64,000 nucleotides of DNA. Source: Thermotogae bacterium (GTDB lineage Bacteria > Thermotogota > Thermotogae > Petrotogales > Petrotogaceae). The position numbers and the translations under genes were made by a program. A model generated the notes under the pieces. It did not search any database and had not been told where the DNA came from. It worked only from the letters and a program-made list of their open reading frames with translations. Shown piece by piece: positions 25,681-35,375 of the stretch; the first letter of the stretch is position 1, and every line of letters begins with the position of its first letter. The stretch is from assembly GCA_024233675.1 (NCBI GenBank), contig JACKPH010000001.1:558001-622000 (forward strand). Direction: 5' to 3'.

Positions 25681-26934
25681 ATGGTGAAAAAGTCTTATAT
25701 AACTGATTATTCCGAAAATATAGAACTTTCACGCTTTAATGTTGAAATATGTGTCAGTAAAGACAGATATATAATTTATAATACTCTTAAAGACAGAATG
25801 ATAGAGCTTGATAAAGAATATTATAATTATTATAAAAATATAATAGTACCCGAAGAATGGATAAAACTGAGATTTCTTGAAAACGGTATATGGAAAAATA
25901 GACTGGTGGATGAAATTGAAGATATAAAAATGATCAATATAAAAAAAAGATATTCTGCCGACGAATTAAATATTATTATAAAAGTTAATGAAGAATATGC
26001 AAGTAAAAATAAAAAAAGCATACTTGAAATTGACGATGAAAATGTAAAAATAATAAAAAAATTTATTGAATCCAAAATATCAGAAAAAAAAACTAAAAAA
26101 ATATGTCTGAAATGGTACGGAAGAGAAACTCTTCTTAATACTGAACCTATTTTCAGAATAGAAAAACTTCTCAGGGATGAATTTAAGAATGTTGAAATTT
26201 ATTCTTCTCTTTTAACAAACGGATATTTTCTTGATAAATCAATTGTAGAAAAGTTTTCCGAAACAAATATAAAAAAATTTTTTATAAATTTTGAAAATAT
26301 AAGATACAGACAGGAATCTGTGAAAAAAGTTTACGAAAAAATAGTAAATAATATTGAATATATTATAAAAAATACAGATTATACGGTTGAAATTGTAGTT
26401 AATTTCGGATATAAAAAAGATAATGTGGAATTTATTTTATCGGAAATGAAAAAAAGAAATATACTTTTTGATGATAAATTAAGATTCAGTATTAACAGAT
26501 CAAAAGAATTTAATTTCAGATATGAAAAAGAAATGTTTTTTGAGGAAAATATCAGAAAACATGCTGTAAATGTTCTTGATTTTTATAAAATACTTTATAG
26601 TTACGGTAAAAAAATATCTTTTGAAAATAATATATGCGGTAATTTTGAAAGTTATCTTATTGAGACTGACGGAAGTATAAATAAAATAATACTTGATGTC
26701 GGAAAAAATTTTAATTTCGGTACAATAGATGAAAAAGGAAAACTCAGCATAAAAAAAGAAAATTATTATAATAAAGTTTTTGATTCATCTTTTAAATTTA
26801 ATGACTGCAGGTATTGTAAGGTTTTGCCGTGGTGTAATGAAAGATTCGGTTTTTTTAAGTTTAGTGTAAAAAACAGATGTATACCGGAAAAATATATCTT
26901 TGAAGATATTATAAGGCTGTATTATGAAAAATAA
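25681..26934 (+). CDS. SPASM-domain protein with a degenerate radical-SAM domain (no CxxxCxxC)
   Basis: The protein has 417 residues, ATG behind GGGGTG. The layout is that of peptide-maturing radical-SAM/SPASM enzymes: an N-terminal part with RYIIYNTLKDRMIELDKEYY (like their lead domain), a barrel region with LKWYGRETLL (about residue 140, where active enzymes have GGEP), and a C-terminal SPASM-like part with ICGNFESYLIETDGSI, FGTIDEKG, then CRYCKVLPWC and NRCIP. The radical-SAM cysteine motif expected near residue 95-110 is missing; the matching stretch is LNIIIKVNEEYASK. The C-terminal cysteines remain. It is therefore likely a pseudoenzyme or a peptide-binding/auxiliary-cluster protein. 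Family placement is inference from motifs. Confidence 0.65.
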   Translation: MVKKSYITDYSENIELSRFNVEICVSKDRYIIYNTLKDRMIELDKEYYNYYKNIIVPEEWIKLRFLENGIWKNRLVDEIEDIKMINIKKRYSADELNIIIKVNEEYASKNKKSILEIDDENVKIIKKFIESKISEKKTKKICLKWYGRETLLNTEPIFRIEKLLRDEFKNVEIYSSLLTNGYFLDKSIVEKFSETNIKKFFINFENIRYRQESVKKVYEKIVNNIEYIIKNTDYTVEIVVNFGYKKDNVEFILSEMKKRNILFDDKLRFSINRSKEFNFRYEKEMFFEENIRKHAVNVLDFYKILYSYGKKISFENNICGNFESYLIETDGSINKIILDVGKNFNFGTIDEKGKLSIKKENYYNKVFDSSFKFNDCRYCKVLPWCNERFGFFKFSVKNRCIPEKYIFEDIIRLYYEK

Positions 26935-26968
26935 AAACTACATTTGGCTTATGGCAAATGTAGTTTTT
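26933..26968 (+). terminator. Terminator after the SPASM gene
   Basis: Fourteen-bp perfect stem (26933-26946 and 26955-26968) with an 8-nt loop, ending in TTTTTATTT. Confidence 0.85.
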
Positions 26969-27025
26969 ATTTAACTTATTAATATTGTGTTACCACCGAT
27001 AATAATATACGGGGAGGTGGTGATT

Positions 27026-28087
27026 TTGAAGATTCAGGATTCAAATGTAAATTTTTATTCTGACCGACAGTTTTTCAACAGAGTATCCGAAAAAAAGAAT
27101 TTTAAATTTTGGAAGACAGAAGTATCATCAAATCCGGATAATAGCAAAAATATGTTTGATGAAATGTATGATAAAGTAAAAAATATATTTTCGGAAATTC
27201 CGGAAAATTATAAGATATCCTCAGAAGACGGAGAAATTCCTAAATCAAAAGAAGAACTTGATATTGAAATAATTAAAAAAATGCTTGAAAAACTTACGGG
27301 CAAAAAAATAAAAATGATTAAACTCGACGATTTAAAAAAACTTAGTGATAAGATTGAGAAATCCGGAAAAGAAATTGAAAAAATGATACAGCCGGAACCG
27401 GTTCAGAATGTCCGTAGAGTAGGATGGGGAATGGAATATAATTATTCAAAAACAGTTAGTGAATATGAAAAAGTTAATTTTTCGGCTTCCGGAAATGTTA
27501 AAACAAGTGACGGAAAAGAAATTTCATTTGATGTTTCTCTTCTGCTGGAAAGAAGTTTTTATAAAAATGAAAATTTATCAGTTAAAATGGGGGATGCAGC
27601 TATAGATCCGCTTGTTATAAATTTTGACGGAAATTCTGCGGAATTAAGTAATTCAAAATTTAAATTTGATATTGATTCCGACGGAACAGAGGATAATATT
27701 TCTTATCTGAAAAAAGGATCGGGATTTCTTGTTATAGACAGAAATAATGACGGAATAATAAACAACGGATCGGAAATGTTCGGACCTGAAACCGGTAACG
27801 GATTCGGAGAACTTTCTGAATACGATGAAGACGGTAACGGATGGATAGATGAAAATGACTCGGTATTTAAAAAACTTAAAATATGGATTGTAGATGATGA
27901 AGGAAATAATAAACTTTTAGGATTGCTGGATAAAGATATAGGAGCTATTTATACAGGTTCTTCGGAAACGCTTTTTCATCTGAAAAATGCAATAGATGAA
28001 CAGAACGGTATACTTAGAAGAACAGGAGTATATTTAAATGAAAACGGATTTGCCGGAATGATTCAGCATATTGATTTTAATGTATAA
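27026..28087 (+). CDS. EF-hand-like calcium-binding protein
   Basis: The start is TTG 27026 with GGAGG 8 nt upstream; GTG codons at 27017 and 27020 overlap or crowd the ribosome site. About 353 residues. The N-terminal two thirds is polar with helices and a beta region. The C-terminal third has DSDGTEDN, DRNNDGIINNGSEMFGPE and DEDGNGWIDEND, repeated acidic loops in the order seen in a domain often found in RTX/hemolysin-type and other surface proteins. No signal peptide is seen, so location is uncertain. It is a single gene between two terminated units. Confidence 0.65.
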   Translation: MKIQDSNVNFYSDRQFFNRVSEKKNFKFWKTEVSSNPDNSKNMFDEMYDKVKNIFSEIPENYKISSEDGEIPKSKEELDIEIIKKMLEKLTGKKIKMIKLDDLKKLSDKIEKSGKEIEKMIQPEPVQNVRRVGWGMEYNYSKTVSEYEKVNFSASGNVKTSDGKEISFDVSLLLERSFYKNENLSVKMGDAAIDPLVINFDGNSAELSNSKFKFDIDSDGTEDNISYLKKGSGFLVIDRNNDGIINNGSEMFGPETGNGFGELSEYDEDGNGWIDENDSVFKKLKIWIVDDEGNNKLLGLLDKDIGAIYTGSSETLFHLKNAIDEQNGILRRTGVYLNENGFAGMIQHIDFNV

Positions 28088-28092
28088 TATTA

Positions 28093-28449
28093 TTGTATAA
28101 AAATTTTAGGGAAAACGGACTTAAAGATCATGAAGAAGGTAGATTTTTTAAATTTATTTTTTTCAGGTCTACTGACACCGGAAAAACACCGGAAAAAGAA
28201 ACTGACACCGGAAAAACACCGGAAAAAGAAATTGACACCGGAAAAACACCGGAAAAAGAAATTGACAGTGAAGAAATAATTATAAAATATCTTAATGAAA
28301 ATGAAAGTATTGATAATAAAAAAGCAAGAGCTGAAACCGGGTTAACTGCAGACGGGGTAAAATCATTATTCAGAAAATGGCAAAAATCTTATTATAAAAA
28401 AGGGATCCGGCAGAAGCACTTATTATATAAAAAAATAAAATATTTATGA
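28093..28449 (+). pseudogene. 3' remnant of an AlbA/ATPase-type transcriptional regulator
   Basis: An open frame of 118 codons with no ribosome site. The N-terminal piece (FRENGLKDHEEGRFFKFIFF) looks like the end of the GHKL-ATPase-like domain of divergent AlbA_2 regulators. Then comes a linker made of three copies of TDTGKTPEKE, then a winged-helix-like tail (IIKYLNENESIDNKKARAET). The expected first 350 or so residues are absent upstream, where the EF-hand gene lies. I read it as a deletion remnant; a short expressed protein is not excluded. Confidence 0.5.
28171..28260 (+). repeat. Three tandem 30-bp repeats
   Basis: Three consecutive 30-nt units (28171, 28201, 28231), identical except for one base at position 2 of the third, each encoding a TDTGKTPEKE-type decapeptide. 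Each unit contains ACCGGAAAAA twice. It is an in-frame minisatellite, likely variable between strains. Confidence 0.9.
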
Positions 28450-28481
28450 TACTGTGATTAAATTATCACAGTATTTTTTTA
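28449..28481 (+). terminator. Terminator after the regulator remnant
   Basis: Ten-bp stem (28449-28458 and 28465-28474) with loop TAAATT, followed by a T-run. Confidence 0.8.
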
Positions 28482-28534
28482 TATCCATAAATATGTTAAA
28501 ATAATTATAAGAAAATAAAAATGGGGGGATTTAT

Positions 28535-29380
28535 GTGGAACTTGAAATTTTAAGGGGAATTCAGAGTATTGCAAATCCGTTTTTTGATTTTATTTTTCAG
28601 CTTTTTACGGTTTTCGGTGAAGAACTTATTATAATCCCTTTTCTTACAATTATTTACTGGGGTTATGATAAAAAACTCGGCGAATATGTTGGGTTTTCAG
28701 TATTTACAAGTCTTCTTCTCAATAATTCAATGAAAGATATTTTTAAATTTAAGAGACCTATAGGGGAAGAGGGAATAAGGAGTTTGAGAGTTAATACTGC
28801 AACCGGTTATTCTTTTCCGAGCGGTCACAGTCAGGGAGCTGCTGCTTTTTACGGTTCGGTTGCACTTTATCTCAGAAAAAAATTTATATACATAATTTCA
28901 TTTGCTGTGATGTTTCTTGTAGGATTTTCAAGACTTTATCTCGGGGTTCATTATCCTAAAGATGTTTTGGTTGGTCTGGTAATTGGATTTTTTATAGCCT
29001 GTATATCTTTAAAACTTTTTAACTCAGTTAAAAACAGAAATATTCTTTATATAATTGTATTTCTTATATTTATACCTTTTGTATTTTTTGAAGGGTCAAG
29101 AGATCTTATAAAATCTTTCGGTTCTTATGCCGGATTTATTCTCGGAATATTTATAGAAAAAAAATATATAAATTTTTCCAATAAAACTAATATCATGAGC
29201 AGAATAATAAGAATACTTATAGGACTTGTTATTGTTTTTGCTTTAAAAATAGGATTAAAAATGATTTTTCCGGACAAATCATTTTTTGATTTTTTAAGAT
29301 ATTTTATCATGGTTCTTTTCGGTATAGGAATTTATCCCATTGTATTTAAAAAAATTGATTTTTCTGAAAGGAATAAATAA
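28535..29380 (+). CDS. PAP2 family phosphatase
   Basis: The protein has 281 residues; GTG start with GGGGGG 6 nt upstream (the overlapping ATG is out of frame). The three phosphatase motifs are present: KFKRPIGEEG, PSGHSQGAA and SRLYLGVHYPKD, between six or more membrane helices. It is a membrane lipid or polyprenyl phosphatase, possibly acting on undecaprenyl diphosphate or phosphatidate; the substrate is not decided by sequence. Its stop overlaps the sbcD start (TAATG). Confidence 0.88.
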   Translation: MELEILRGIQSIANPFFDFIFQLFTVFGEELIIIPFLTIIYWGYDKKLGEYVGFSVFTSLLLNNSMKDIFKFKRPIGEEGIRSLRVNTATGYSFPSGHSQGAAAFYGSVALYLRKKFIYIISFAVMFLVGFSRLYLGVHYPKDVLVGLVIGFFIACISLKLFNSVKNRNILYIIVFLIFIPFVFFEGSRDLIKSFGSYAGFILGIFIEKKYINFSNKTNIMSRIIRILIGLVIVFALKIGLKMIFPDKSFFDFLRYFIMVLFGIGIYPIVFKKIDFSERNK

Positions 29381-30504
29381 TGAAGATTTTTCATACAGCA
29401 GACTGGCATATAGGTAAGATAATTTTTTCTAATTATATGACAGATGATCAGGAATATGTAATAAAACAGTTTTTTGATTTTATACATCAGGAAAAACCTG
29501 ATTTAATAATTATTTCGGGTGATTTGTATGACAGAGCCGTTCCGCCGTCTGAAGCAGTAAGACTTGTCAATCAGACTCTTTCCGAAATAACACTTAATCT
29601 GAAAATACCTCTTCTCATAATTGCCGGAAATCATGATAGTCCGGAAAGGCTTGAATTTCTGAACGGTATACTTTCAGGTATGAATTTATATATTGAAGGA
29701 AGCTTAAAGAAAGAAGTCAGAAAAGTTTCTTTCAGTGATATGTACGGAAATATAAATTTTTATCTTTTACCTTTTATTGAAACAGAAACAGCTAAAAGTA
29801 TATACGATAAAGATTTTAAAGATAAAACGGAAATGATGAAATACATAATAGAAAATATTAATATAAACACCGAAGAGAGAAATATAATTATTGCACATGA
29901 ATATGTTGCCGGAGGAATTGAAAGTGATTCTGAAAGACGCCTTTCTGTTGGCGGAAGTGAATTTATCGATTCAGAGGTATTCAGAGATTTTGACTATGCC
30001 GCATTGGGTCATCTTCACGGAAGACAGAAAATCGGCGGAAAAGTAAATTATCCCGGATCAATTCTTAAATATTCTTTCAGTGAGGTAAGTCATAAAAAAG
30101 GTATAAATTGTGTTGAATTTAAAGAAAAAGGAAATACTGAAATAAAACAGCTTTTGTTTAAGCCTAAAAAAGATATGAAAATAATAGAAGGATATTTTGA
30201 TGAAATAATAAAAAATACTTCTGAAGATTATCTTCTTATAAGAATAAAAGATGATAATCATATATACGATGCTATAAATAAGTTAAAAGTCAGATATCCG
30301 AATGTACTTTCTCTTGAATTCCCGAATATAAAAGCGTCATCTTCTCTTAAAACTTATGACAGGGATATAAAAAAAGTTTCACCGGAAAATCTTTTTGAAG
30401 ACTTTTATGAAGAAGTAAAAGGAAAGAAAATGACTTTGCCTGCAAAAGAAAAAGTAAATGAAATATTCGGTGAGATTTTAGAATACAGAGGTGATGAAAA
30501 ATGA
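29380..30504 (+). CDS. sbcD: Exonuclease subunit SbcD
   Basis: The protein has 374 residues. Metallophosphoesterase motifs are FHTADWHIGK, ISGDLYDRAVPP, AGNHDSPERL and GHLHGRQ. With SbcC it forms the Mre11-Rad50-like nuclease that opens hairpins and processes blocked DNA ends. It overlaps sbcC by 4 nt. Confidence 0.95.
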   Translation: MKIFHTADWHIGKIIFSNYMTDDQEYVIKQFFDFIHQEKPDLIIISGDLYDRAVPPSEAVRLVNQTLSEITLNLKIPLLIIAGNHDSPERLEFLNGILSGMNLYIEGSLKKEVRKVSFSDMYGNINFYLLPFIETETAKSIYDKDFKDKTEMMKYIIENININTEERNIIIAHEYVAGGIESDSERRLSVGGSEFIDSEVFRDFDYAALGHLHGRQKIGGKVNYPGSILKYSFSEVSHKKGINCVEFKEKGNTEIKQLLFKPKKDMKIIEGYFDEIIKNTSEDYLLIRIKDDNHIYDAINKLKVRYPNVLSLEFPNIKASSSLKTYDRDIKKVSPENLFEDFYEEVKGKKMTLPAKEKVNEIFGEILEYRGDEK

Positions 30505-33500
30505 AACCGCTGAAAATTACAGCTGAAGGGTTCGGACCTTTTGCGAAAAAGCAGACAGTTGATTTTGAAAATCTGTATAAAGACGGTATATTCCTTATTA
30601 CAGGCCCGACAGGTGCCGGCAAAACTTCTGTTTTTGATGCTATGTGTTTTGCACTTTACGGTAAAGGATCAATAGGTGACAGAGAAAGTTCAAATGCAAG
30701 ATCTGATTTTGCTTCCGAAGATACGGATACTTATGTGGAATTTACATTTAAACTCAAAGATAAAACTATATTCATAAAAAGAAGTCCGGCGTATACAAGA
30801 GCAAAGAAAAGAGGTGAAGGTTTTACCGAAAGTTCAGCAAAAGCCTATATGGAAATTATCGGTACAGATGAAAGAACTGAAGGTGCTTCCGCAGTTACAG
30901 AAAAAATAACAGAACTTCTAAATCTTACATATGATCAGTTCAGGCAGATAATGATGATACCTCAGGGTGAATTCAGAAAATTTATATTAGCGGGATCTAA
31001 TGAAAAAGCTGATATTTTCAGAAGAATTTTTGATATAAGTATTTTTGAAAAATTTGAAGAAATAAGTGATATAAAATATAAAAATATAAATAAGAATATA
31101 GAAAAGCACAAAGAAGAAATGAATTATACGGTAAAAAACATAAAAATTTCACAGGAAATTTTTTCAGATATATTAAAAAAACCATATTACAGTTATCATG
31201 AGATTACGGAAATTCTGGATAACGGTATTTCGGAACTTAGAATTAAAGAAGCTGAAAATCATGAAAAAAAAGAAATCATTAATCAGGAAATAAATGTTCT
31301 CAGCAGTAAATTAAAAGAAACAGAAAATATAAATTCTATTTTTGATGAAATTTATAATATTACAAAAGAAATAGAAAATCTTGAAAAATTAAGACAGGAA
31401 ACAGAATATAAAAAAGAGAAAATAATAAAAGCAGAAAAATCAGAAAAAATAAAACCTTATTATGATATTTTTAAAGAAACAGCAGATAAAAAAGAAAGAA
31501 AAGAGAATGAATTGTATGAAAAAAAGGAACTTTATAAAAAACTTGCAGAAGAATCGGAAAAATTAGAAAAAGAATTAAAAGAAGAAGAAGAAAAATATAA
31601 GGGTATTTCGGAAATAAAAACAGAACTGTCAAAACTTACGGAAAATCTTGAAAAAATAAAAGCTCTTAAAGAAGTTAATAAAAAATTTGAAGAAATCAGA
31701 AAAAATAAAGAAAATTCCGAAAAAGAGATTGATTTGTTAAAGAAAGAATCAGAAGAAAAAGATGAAAAAATAAAATCAGCTGAATTTTATATTGAAAAAA
31801 ATCATGATATCAATACCGAAATAACGAAAAATGAATGCGAAAAATTAAAAGATATTCTGAAAACGATAAAAAAAGTTAAAGATATATATTCCGAATATAA
31901 TAATGCAAAAGAAATAAAAGATAAAAAAGAAAAAATTCTGAATGAAGCAGAAAAAAATTTTGAAGAGATAAAAGAAAAAAATGAAAATATTTTTTCTGAT
32001 TTCATAAAATCACAGGCATACAGACTTGCCAAAGAACTCAAAGATGGTATTCCCTGTCCTGTATGCGGCTCAGAACATCATCCTGCACCTTCTCTCAGCA
32101 GTGATAAAATTGTTACCGAAGAAGATATAAATAATAGTAAAAAAAGAGTTTACGAAACAGAGAAAAAATTAAAAGATATAAAAGAAAAATATAAAGAAAT
32201 AGAACTCATATACCATGAAAAAATTTCCGAACTTAAAACAAATCTTGAATTACTCTGTGAGAAAACAGAAACGGATAAAAAAGAATATAAAGAAGTTCTT
32301 AAGAAAATTGATATTATTGAAAATCAAAAAAGTAATGAATTAAAAGAAAAACTTTCGGAACTTTCCGAAAAACAAAAAATACAGGAAAATCTTGAAAAAA
32401 CAAGAAAAGAATTAAAAAAACTTAAAGATGAAAAAAAATATTCAGAAGACAGTTATAAAGAAAAAATTGAATTTTATGCTGATATAAGGGATAAATATAA
32501 CAAAATTCTTTCGGAAAAAGAAATATCTGAAAAAAATATAAAAACCGGGGAAGAAGAAACAATTAAACTTATTTCAGAAAAAGAAAAATATATTTCCGTA
32601 CAGGAAAAAAGATATAATGAAATAAAAGAAAAATATTCGGAAAATAATAACGAAAAAATAAGAATTTCAGGAATTACCGAATCAGCGGAAAAAGAAATAA
32701 TACAGCTTGAAAGGGAATATGAAACGAAAAAAACACTTTTTTTAAATTTACTTAATGAAAACGGATTTAATAACTATGAAGAATTTCAGAAAAATATTAT
32801 AACTAAGGAAGAAAAAGAAAAATTAATAAATGAAACAGAAAAATATTATACAGTTCTCAGAAGTAAAAACGAAACATTAAGTATGAGAAAAAAATCAGTT
32901 GAAGGTAAAAAATATACAGAAACAGATTGTTATAAAGATGAAATAAAAAATAAAACCGAAAATCTCGAGGAAGTAATAAAAGTTTCCGAAAATCTTAAGT
33001 CTTTAAGGGAAGATACAGAGGAAAAATATAAAAAAATATCTGAAACCGGAAAAATTATAGAGGAAAAAGAAAATGAATATTCGGTAATAAAAGAAATAAG
33101 GGATGTCAGTAAAGGTGATAATGAATCAAAAATGAGTCTAAGTAAGTTTGTTCTTGCATATTATTTTGAAGAAATACTTTATTTTGCAAATCAGAGATTT
33201 AAAAAACTTTCTGATAACAGATATACACTTCTGCGTGCTGACAGGGTTATAGATGCCAGAAAAAATGAAGGACTTGAAATGCTTATTTTTGATAGTTACA
33301 CAGGAAAAGAGAGAGAAGTAAAAACACTTTCCGGCGGTGAAAGTTTCAAAGCCGCACTTTCGATGGCACTTGGTCTTGCTGATGTTGTTCAGAAATATTC
33401 AGGCGGAATTTCACTTGATACAATATTTATAGACGAAGGCTTCGGAAGTCTTGATGCAGAATCTCTTGATAATGCAATAGAGGTTCTTGCCGATCTTCAG

Positions 33501-33617
33501 TCAGCCGGAAGAACTGTAGGAATAATTTCTCATGTTTCTGAACTTAAAGAAAGAATAAAATCAAAAATAGAAATTATTCCCGGAAAAAACGGAAGCAGTA
33601 TATTTCAGAAAAATTAA
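30501..33617 (+). CDS. sbcC: Exonuclease subunit SbcC
   Basis: The protein has 1038 residues. Walker A is TGPTGAGKTSVFDAM (about residue 33), two very long coiled coils rich in Glu and Lys flank the zinc-hook CPVCGSEHHP (about 517), and the C-terminal lobe has LSGGESFKAALSMALG and the Walker B FIDEGFGSLD. The length is typical. ATP-driven partner of SbcD in DNA end and hairpin processing. Confidence 0.95.
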   Translation: MKPLKITAEGFGPFAKKQTVDFENLYKDGIFLITGPTGAGKTSVFDAMCFALYGKGSIGDRESSNARSDFASEDTDTYVEFTFKLKDKTIFIKRSPAYTRAKKRGEGFTESSAKAYMEIIGTDERTEGASAVTEKITELLNLTYDQFRQIMMIPQGEFRKFILAGSNEKADIFRRIFDISIFEKFEEISDIKYKNINKNIEKHKEEMNYTVKNIKISQEIFSDILKKPYYSYHEITEILDNGISELRIKEAENHEKKEIINQEINVLSSKLKETENINSIFDEIYNITKEIENLEKLRQETEYKKEKIIKAEKSEKIKPYYDIFKETADKKERKENELYEKKELYKKLAEESEKLEKELKEEEEKYKGISEIKTELSKLTENLEKIKALKEVNKKFEEIRKNKENSEKEIDLLKKESEEKDEKIKSAEFYIEKNHDINTEITKNECEKLKDILKTIKKVKDIYSEYNNAKEIKDKKEKILNEAEKNFEEIKEKNENIFSDFIKSQAYRLAKELKDGIPCPVCGSEHHPAPSLSSDKIVTEEDINNSKKRVYETEKKLKDIKEKYKEIELIYHEKISELKTNLELLCEKTETDKKEYKEVLKKIDIIENQKSNELKEKLSELSEKQKIQENLEKTRKELKKLKDEKKYSEDSYKEKIEFYADIRDKYNKILSEKEISEKNIKTGEEETIKLISEKEKYISVQEKRYNEIKEKYSENNNEKIRISGITESAEKEIIQLEREYETKKTLFLNLLNENGFNNYEEFQKNIITKEEKEKLINETEKYYTVLRSKNETLSMRKKSVEGKKYTETDCYKDEIKNKTENLEEVIKVSENLKSLREDTEEKYKKISETGKIIEEKENEYSVIKEIRDVSKGDNESKMSLSKFVLAYYFEEILYFANQRFKKLSDNRYTLLRADRVIDARKNEGLEMLIFDSYTGKEREVKTLSGGESFKAALSMALGLADVVQKYSGGISLDTIFIDEGFGSLDAESLDNAIEVLADLQSAGRTVGIISHVSELKERIKSKIEIIPGKNGSSIFQKN

Positions 33618-33752
33618 TAATAATTATTTAAATAAGTAAACCTTGATTTTTAACAGTGATGAATATTTTTTGATAAAATAGTTATATTACTGAATTAAAA
33701 ATACTGTATAATATATATATGTACCGAGAAACAGCTGAAAGTGGGTGTAATA

Positions 33753-34475
33753 TTGAAAAAAAATGATTTTTTATATTTGAGGGTTTATGAAGATATAAAA
33801 GAAAAAATTCTCAGCGGTGTTTGGAATGAGGGAATGAAATTACCTCCCGAATACGAGCTTATGATTATATTTGAAGTTAGCAGGGATACAATAAGAAAAT
33901 CCTTACAAAAGCTCAGCGAGGATGGTTATATATACAGACAGGTCGGTGCCGGCACATTTGTTAAAAATATTAAATCAAGATATAAACTGACTGTACTGGA
34001 AAGTTTTACCGAACAGATGAATAACAGAAATCTTAAACCTTCGAGTGAAATAATTGAAATACTGCTCGAAAAACCTGAAAAAGAAATTTTACATCATCTT
34101 GAATTAAAGATAACAGATAAAGTTTACAAGGTTGTAAGACTAAGAAAAGCAGATAATATTCCTATGAGTTATGAAATAGCTTATATACCTTATAAAACAT
34201 GTCCCAATCTTGATTCACATATAGATGAGAATTCATCTCTTTACAGAATATATGAAGATTTTTACGGTTTAAAGCTTAAATACGGAAAAATTTATTTAGA
34301 GGCAATAAAATGTGAAAATAATATGGCTCAGAAACTAAGCATAAAACCCGGTGATCCGATACTTAAAATGAACTGTATAGTATTTCTGGATAACAATAAA
34401 CCTCTTTATTTTGTTGAATCACATTATGTCGGCGATAAATATATGTTTTTTGCCAGCATGCCGAGAGAATTATGA
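33753..34475 (+). CDS. GntR/HutC family transcriptional regulator (UTRA domain)
   Basis: The N-terminal winged helix is YEDIKEKILSGVWNEGMKLP then SRDTIRKSLQKL and AGTFVK. The C-terminal UTRA ligand domain (from about residue 75) has IPMSYEIAYIP and KPGDPILKM. TTG 33753 with GGGTG 5 nt upstream is preferred; GTG at 33741 would give 244 residues. It converges on the TIM-barrel and membrane-protein genes and is the obvious candidate for their regulator. Confidence 0.88.
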   Translation: MKKNDFLYLRVYEDIKEKILSGVWNEGMKLPPEYELMIIFEVSRDTIRKSLQKLSEDGYIYRQVGAGTFVKNIKSRYKLTVLESFTEQMNNRNLKPSSEIIEILLEKPEKEILHHLELKITDKVYKVVRLRKADNIPMSYEIAYIPYKTCPNLDSHIDENSSLYRIYEDFYGLKLKYGKIYLEAIKCENNMAQKLSIKPGDPILKMNCIVFLDNNKPLYFVESHYVGDKYMFFASMPREL

Positions 34476-34504
34476 GAAATTTTTTAAATATATAAAGAAA
34501 CATA

Positions 34505-34532
34505 AAAAAACCGGACTTAAGTCCGGTTTTTT
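34505..34532. terminator. Bidirectional terminator
   Basis: A 28-nt perfect palindrome with core CCGGACTTAAGTCCGG flanked by six A and six T, between converging genes. The core is a shorter relative of the hairpins at 17885 and 23315. Confidence 0.85.
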
Positions 34533-34538
34533 CAATGT

Positions 34539-35375
34539 TTATGATATAAATTTTTTAACGGTTTCTTTTGCTGCTTTTTCGACCATATCATCTATGGCAG
34601 TTCCTACAACAAGAATATTTACGCCTGTATTTGTAAAAGCTTTGAAGTTTGTAAGATTAATACCGCCTTCTGCAAGTGTCGGAACTTTAACAGCGGAAAC
34701 AAGAGCTTCAAGTCTTTCTTTTACAACAGGATGAATTTCACCTGCTTCTGCGCCTTCATAGCTCATTCCTGTCATCAAACCGATTAAATCAACACCGATT
34801 TCTTCCATGGCTTTTGCTGTTTTATGAACTTCTTCAGGAGTTCTTGCCGGTAAACCGAAAGTGTGAAGATCGTCAGGATGTCCTATATATGCATCTACAA
34901 GAAGTCCGTATTTGTGTGCTTTTTCAACTACTATCTTTAAATCCTCAAGACTTGCTTTATGAATATGAAGACCGTCTGCGCCGGCTTTTGACATTTCCAT
35001 AAAAGTTTCATCCTGAATTTCTATCGGTACTAATTCACAGAATCCGCCAGGTATACCAACTGTTATATATATATCATTTCCTACTACATTTCTTACCCCT
35101 CTTGTTACATTTATCATTTCCTGAATAGGTACTTCATGCCTTATCTGTTCGGCATTATGCATAGTTGTTACACCTTTTAAACCTCTTGCAAGTGCTACTG
35201 CAGGATGATTAGGTTCAAGAAGTTTTACTCCTGCATCAACTACAGCTTTTGCAAGTCTTGCATCGTCACCTGTAATTCCTGTACTCAGTAAAGTTGTTCC
35301 GTTATGCAGTTTTATAGCATCTTTTATTTTTTTAATACCGTTAAGTCTCTTTTTTTCCATATCAGCAATAAACAT
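34539..35375 (-). CDS. TIM-barrel protein of unknown function, paired with a EIIC-like membrane protein
   Basis: The protein has 278 residues. It reads as a (beta/alpha)8 barrel: successive strand ends TTLLSTGI, KLLEPNHP, ITVGIPGG, GLHIHKA, VDAYIGHPDD, LIGLMTGMSY, TLAEGGI and ILVVGTAI. Glycine-rich phosphate-binding-type loops (AEGG, VVGT) at the C-terminal strands suggest a phosphorylated ligand, as in aldolases or HisA/HisF-type barrels. It starts directly after the stop of the membrane-protein gene and is cotranscribed with it. The exact enzyme is not recognised. Confidence 0.7.
   Translation of the reverse strand: MFIADMEKKRLNGIKKIKDAIKLHNGTTLLSTGITGDDARLAKAVVDAGVKLLEPNHPAVALARGLKGVTTMHNAEQIRHEVPIQEMINVTRGVRNVVGNDIYITVGIPGGFCELVPIEIQDETFMEMSKAGADGLHIHKASLEDLKIVVEKAHKYGLLVDAYIGHPDDLHTFGLPARTPEEVHKTAKAMEEIGVDLIGLMTGMSYEGAEAGEIHPVVKERLEALVSAVKVPTLAEGGINLTNFKAFTNTGVNILVVGTAIDDMVEKAAKETVKKFIS

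Noticed and set aside
28171..28260. CRISPR-like repeat array
   Set aside because: The 30-nt units are directly adjacent without spacers and keep a reading frame; this is a coding tandem repeat.
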